From contig JAKBRA010000027.1 in NCBI GenBank assembly GCA_021834945.1, positions 1-7,467 of the forward strand: 7,467 nucleotides of DNA, in the 5' to 3' direction. The translations under genes were made by a program, and so were the position numbers. The stretch comes from Nanobdellota archaeon. Its GTDB lineage: Archaea; Nanoarchaeota; Nanoarchaeia; Parvarchaeales; Parvarchaeaceae. Under the pieces are notes generated by a model that saw nothing but the letters and a program-made list of their open reading frames with translations, did no database searches and had not been told where the DNA came from. Shown piece after piece: positions 5,620 to 7,467 of the stretch (position 1 is the stretch's first letter; every line of letters starts with the position of its first letter).

Positions 5620-6465
5620 ATGGAAGGTGAAAACAGTCTTGACAACATTATAAGCGATGATGAAGCAAAACGAGACGAAATTACCGCTAGTATTTTCAGG
5701 TTTTCTGCAAACATGAAGAAGGACCTTAAATTGGTAAAGGATCCGAATGGATTAGAGCTTTACTACCTTAGCATTTCTCCAAACAATAAAAAATATCTTG
5801 AAAAAATCGGAAGAATGAATTTAGATGAGATAAGTGTGCTTTACGCCGCCCTTAAACATCCTGTTATGTTTGCCGATGTTGCCAAAAAGGAACTAGAATA
5901 CTTAAACCAGAATTTTGAAGGACTGGACGTAAAATATGATATAATAACAACGAAGATAAATGAAAAAGAGATGGAGAGGCTTTCTGATCTTTATTTAAAG
6001 GCCAAAGAAGTTGAAACCAAGGACGATTTAAAATACGCTGAAATGTACGATGTTTCATCCAGAATAAAGGACAAAGGAGTAAAGGTAGTGTTGACATCCG
6101 ATGAAAATACGCTGGAGTTCTATTTAACTGAATTATCTGAACTTGGCAGAGATGGCAAAAAAATAATAGACTATCTTAGCGGTCTTAAAAACGAAGATAC
6201 AAGCTACTTTATGTCTATTTCCAGCCTTTTTTCAATAATAGATACAAATAACAAGGTGCTGTACGCGATGGAAAGTTTCAAAGATAAAGAAGGAAATGAA
6301 ATAGTAAAGATGTCAGTGCATGATAAAAAAGAAACCGATTTCAAGCTTATGTATTCCATTGCAAAAAGGGCAAAAGAGAACCCTACTCAAAAGGTATTAT
6401 TTATAGACGAGGATGAAGAAACTTACAAACCAAGCACTAACCCCCCGTCGGACATGTATTCATAA
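5620..6465 (+). CDS. Hypothetical soluble protein, no recognised family
   Basis: A 281-residue, highly charged (Lys/Glu/Asp-rich) cytoplasmic-looking protein with no signal peptide, membrane segment, Cys-rich site or nucleotide-binding motif that I can see. The N-terminal 20 residues are acidic. The body alternates likely strands and helices: VKDPNGLELYYLSISP at 39-54, a helix-rich part to about 100, a charged helix around 112-150 (KINEKEMERLSDLYLKAKEV), then VKVVLTSDENTLEFYLTEL at 154-172, which resembles the 36-52 region and may reflect an old duplication. The C-terminus is an acidic, Pro/Ser-rich tail (DEDEETYKP onward, ending SDMYS) that is probably disordered. Start chosen at ATG 5620 because of the Shine-Dalgarno at 5608; a GTG at 5590 would add ten residues. 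It has its own promoter-like box, so it need not belong to the coiled-coil pair upstream, though it shares their strand. Function unknown. Confidence 0.82.
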   Translation: MEGENSLDNIISDDEAKRDEITASIFRFSANMKKDLKLVKDPNGLELYYLSISPNNKKYLEKIGRMNLDEISVLYAALKHPVMFADVAKKELEYLNQNFEGLDVKYDIITTKINEKEMERLSDLYLKAKEVETKDDLKYAEMYDVSSRIKDKGVKVVLTSDENTLEFYLTELSELGRDGKKIIDYLSGLKNEDTSYFMSISSLFSIIDTNNKVLYAMESFKDKEGNEIVKMSVHDKKETDFKLMYSIAKRAKENPTQKVLFIDEDEETYKPSTNPPSDMYS

Positions 6466-6467
6466 GC

Positions 6468-6486
6468 ACAAAAAAGAAGATAAAAC
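6468..6486 (-). terminator. T-rich terminator-like stretch after aspS
   Basis: In the 29-base convergent gap the minus strand reads a T-rich run (GTTTTATCTTCTTTTTTGT) starting about nine bases after the aspS stop. Archaeal RNA polymerase often stops on such T-tracts without a hairpin. No comparable T-run is seen on the plus strand for the orphan gene. Confidence 0.45.
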
Positions 6487-6494
6487 GCCCTGTC

Positions 6495-7467
6495 TTAAGG
6501 TACTAATCTATCTGGTGTTCTTGGTAAAAGCGTTGCCTCGGCTACATTCTCCAAATTAAGCATCTGCTTTACTATTCTTTCTAAGCCTGTGCCGGAACCG
6601 CCATGCGGTGGTACGCCATACCTAAAGAAATCGGTATAAAACTTGAATTTTTCAGGATCTAAATTTTTCTCCTTTAATTGTTTTACAAGGATGTCATATC
6701 TATGCTCTCTCTGTGCCAGTGTTGTTATCTCCAGCCCTTTGTATATTAGATCTGCCCGGTTTGTAACCTCTTCGTTCCCTTCTTTTTTCATGTGATAGAA
6801 TTGCGCTATCGACCAAGGAAATTCTGTCAAAAAGAAAAAGTCGCTGCCGTATTTCTCTTTTACATACTGGCCCATTATCCTTTCTCCCTCTGGGTCAATA
6901 TCCCCGTCGTCTTTTAGCTTGTTTCCGTATTTCTTCAGTATCTCTCCTGCTTCCTTTATCGTTACTCTTGGGAATGGGATTTTGAGATCCTCTAATTCTA
7001 TGCCATAACTCTCTAAATCTTTCTTGTTTCTTTCCTTCACTTCTTTGAAAATCCTTAACATAAGATTTTCCATTACCGCCATTATATCTTCATATGAATT
7101 TATAAAACTCATTTCCAGGTCTACACTTGTATACTCTGTTAAATGTCTGCTTGTATGGTGAGGTTCCGCCCTGAAAACCGGCCCTATCTCAAAGACTTTC
7201 TCAAAACCTGCAGCCATCATCATCTGCTTATAAAATTGAGGTGATTGGGCAAGATAAGCAGTCTTATCAAAGTAAATAACCTGGAAAACGTTTGCCCCTC
7301 CCTCTGTAGCCTGTGACACTATCTTTGAAGAGTGTATCTGATAAAAGCCATTGTCTTCAAAAAACTTTGTTATTGCATTGCTTACAGTGCTTTGTATCTT
7401 AAAGATAGCCGCAGTTTTCGGCTTTCTTAAACTTAAAAACCTAAGATCTAGCTCTTTGTCCAATGAG
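6495..7467 (-). CDS. aspS: Aspartyl-tRNA synthetase, catalytic domain (5' part beyond window)
   Basis: Class II synthetase that charges tRNA with aspartate. The visible part covers the catalytic domain to the stop; numbering below counts from the TTG codon at 7463, which is internal and not the start, since the frame runs on to 7466 and the N-terminal OB-fold anticodon-binding domain (about 100-110 residues in this family) is missing. Seen are RFLSLRKP (8-15), the ATEGGANVF flipping-loop-like segment (52-60), AYLAQSPQFYKQ (69-80), where QSPQ fits AspRS rather than AsnRS, motif 2 GPVFRAEPHHTSRHLTEYTSVDLEMSF (94-119, Arg98), and motif 3 PPHGGSGTGLER (285-296, Arg296). It lacks the large bacterial GAD insertion, so it is the archaeal/eukaryotic type. 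Whether it is discriminating or also charges tRNA-Asn depends on OB-fold residues outside the window and on the presence of asnS or gatCAB. It is convergent with the orphan gene. Confidence 0.95.
   Translation of the reverse strand, partial: SLDKELDLRFLSLRKPKTAAIFKIQSTVSNAITKFFEDNGFYQIHSSKIVSQATEGGANVFQVIYFDKTAYLAQSPQFYKQMMMAAGFEKVFEIGPVFRAEPHHTSRHLTEYTSVDLEMSFINSYEDIMAVMENLMLRIFKEVKERNKKDLESYGIELEDLKIPFPRVTIKEAGEILKKYGNKLKDDGDIDPEGERIMGQYVKEKYGSDFFFLTEFPWSIAQFYHMKKEGNEEVTNRADLIYKGLEITTLAQREHRYDILVKQLKEKNLDPEKFKFYTDFFRYGVPPHGGSGTGLERIVKQMLNLENVAEATLLPRTPDRLVP

Noticed and set aside
5864..6097. Minus-strand open frame inside the orphan gene
   Set aside because: Antisense shadow without start signals or family resemblance.
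6495..7463. TTG at 7463 as the start of aspS
   Set aside because: The frame stays open past 7463 to the window edge, and starting there would omit the anticodon-binding domain present in all AspRS; the codon is internal Leu.

Overview
The window looks like a piece of an archaeal chromosome, most likely from a small-genome DPANN-type lineage (the acidophilic ARMAN/Parvarchaeota-Micrarchaeota kind is my best guess). The reasons are the AT-rich sequence with heavy use of ATA codons, an archaeal/eukaryotic-style aspartyl-tRNA synthetase, TATA-like boxes about 25 bases upstream of first genes (leaderless transcripts), ATGA-type stop/start overlaps inside operons, and a coiled-coil protein whose C-terminal pattern I associate with DPANN genomes. 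The lineage is inference; no rRNA or marker gene settles it.

Left part (1-4392, all minus strand). Read in the direction of transcription, a major facilitator transporter (4392-3016) is followed by an RNase Z-like metallo-beta-lactamase-fold hydrolase (3019-2309); the two overlap as ATGA and are surely co-transcribed. After a 52-base gap with its own TATA-like box comes cydA (2256-841), again overlapping as ATGA with cydB (844 to beyond base 1, cut by the window edge). CydA has all the haem and quinol residues of a working cytochrome bd oxidase, so the organism probably respires oxygen through a quinol oxidase. CydB is recognisable only from short motifs and is very divergent.

Middle part (4393-6465). 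A 123-base AT-rich divergent promoter region separates the transporter from a plus-strand block of unknown genes: a small coiled-coil protein (4516-4881), then, with only two bases between stop and start, a second coiled-coil protein (4884-5522) with a short helical module at its N-terminus. After a 97-base gap with a promoter comes a soluble 281-residue orphan (5620-6465). The two coiled-coil genes look like a co-translated pair and are the best candidates here for an undescribed system.

Right part (6466-7467). A 29-base convergent gap separates the orphan from aspS on the minus strand, whose catalytic domain is present and whose N-terminal anticodon-binding domain lies beyond the window. 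I found no tRNA, rRNA, CRISPR array, transposon or long repeat. No intergenic stretch exceeds 300 bases.
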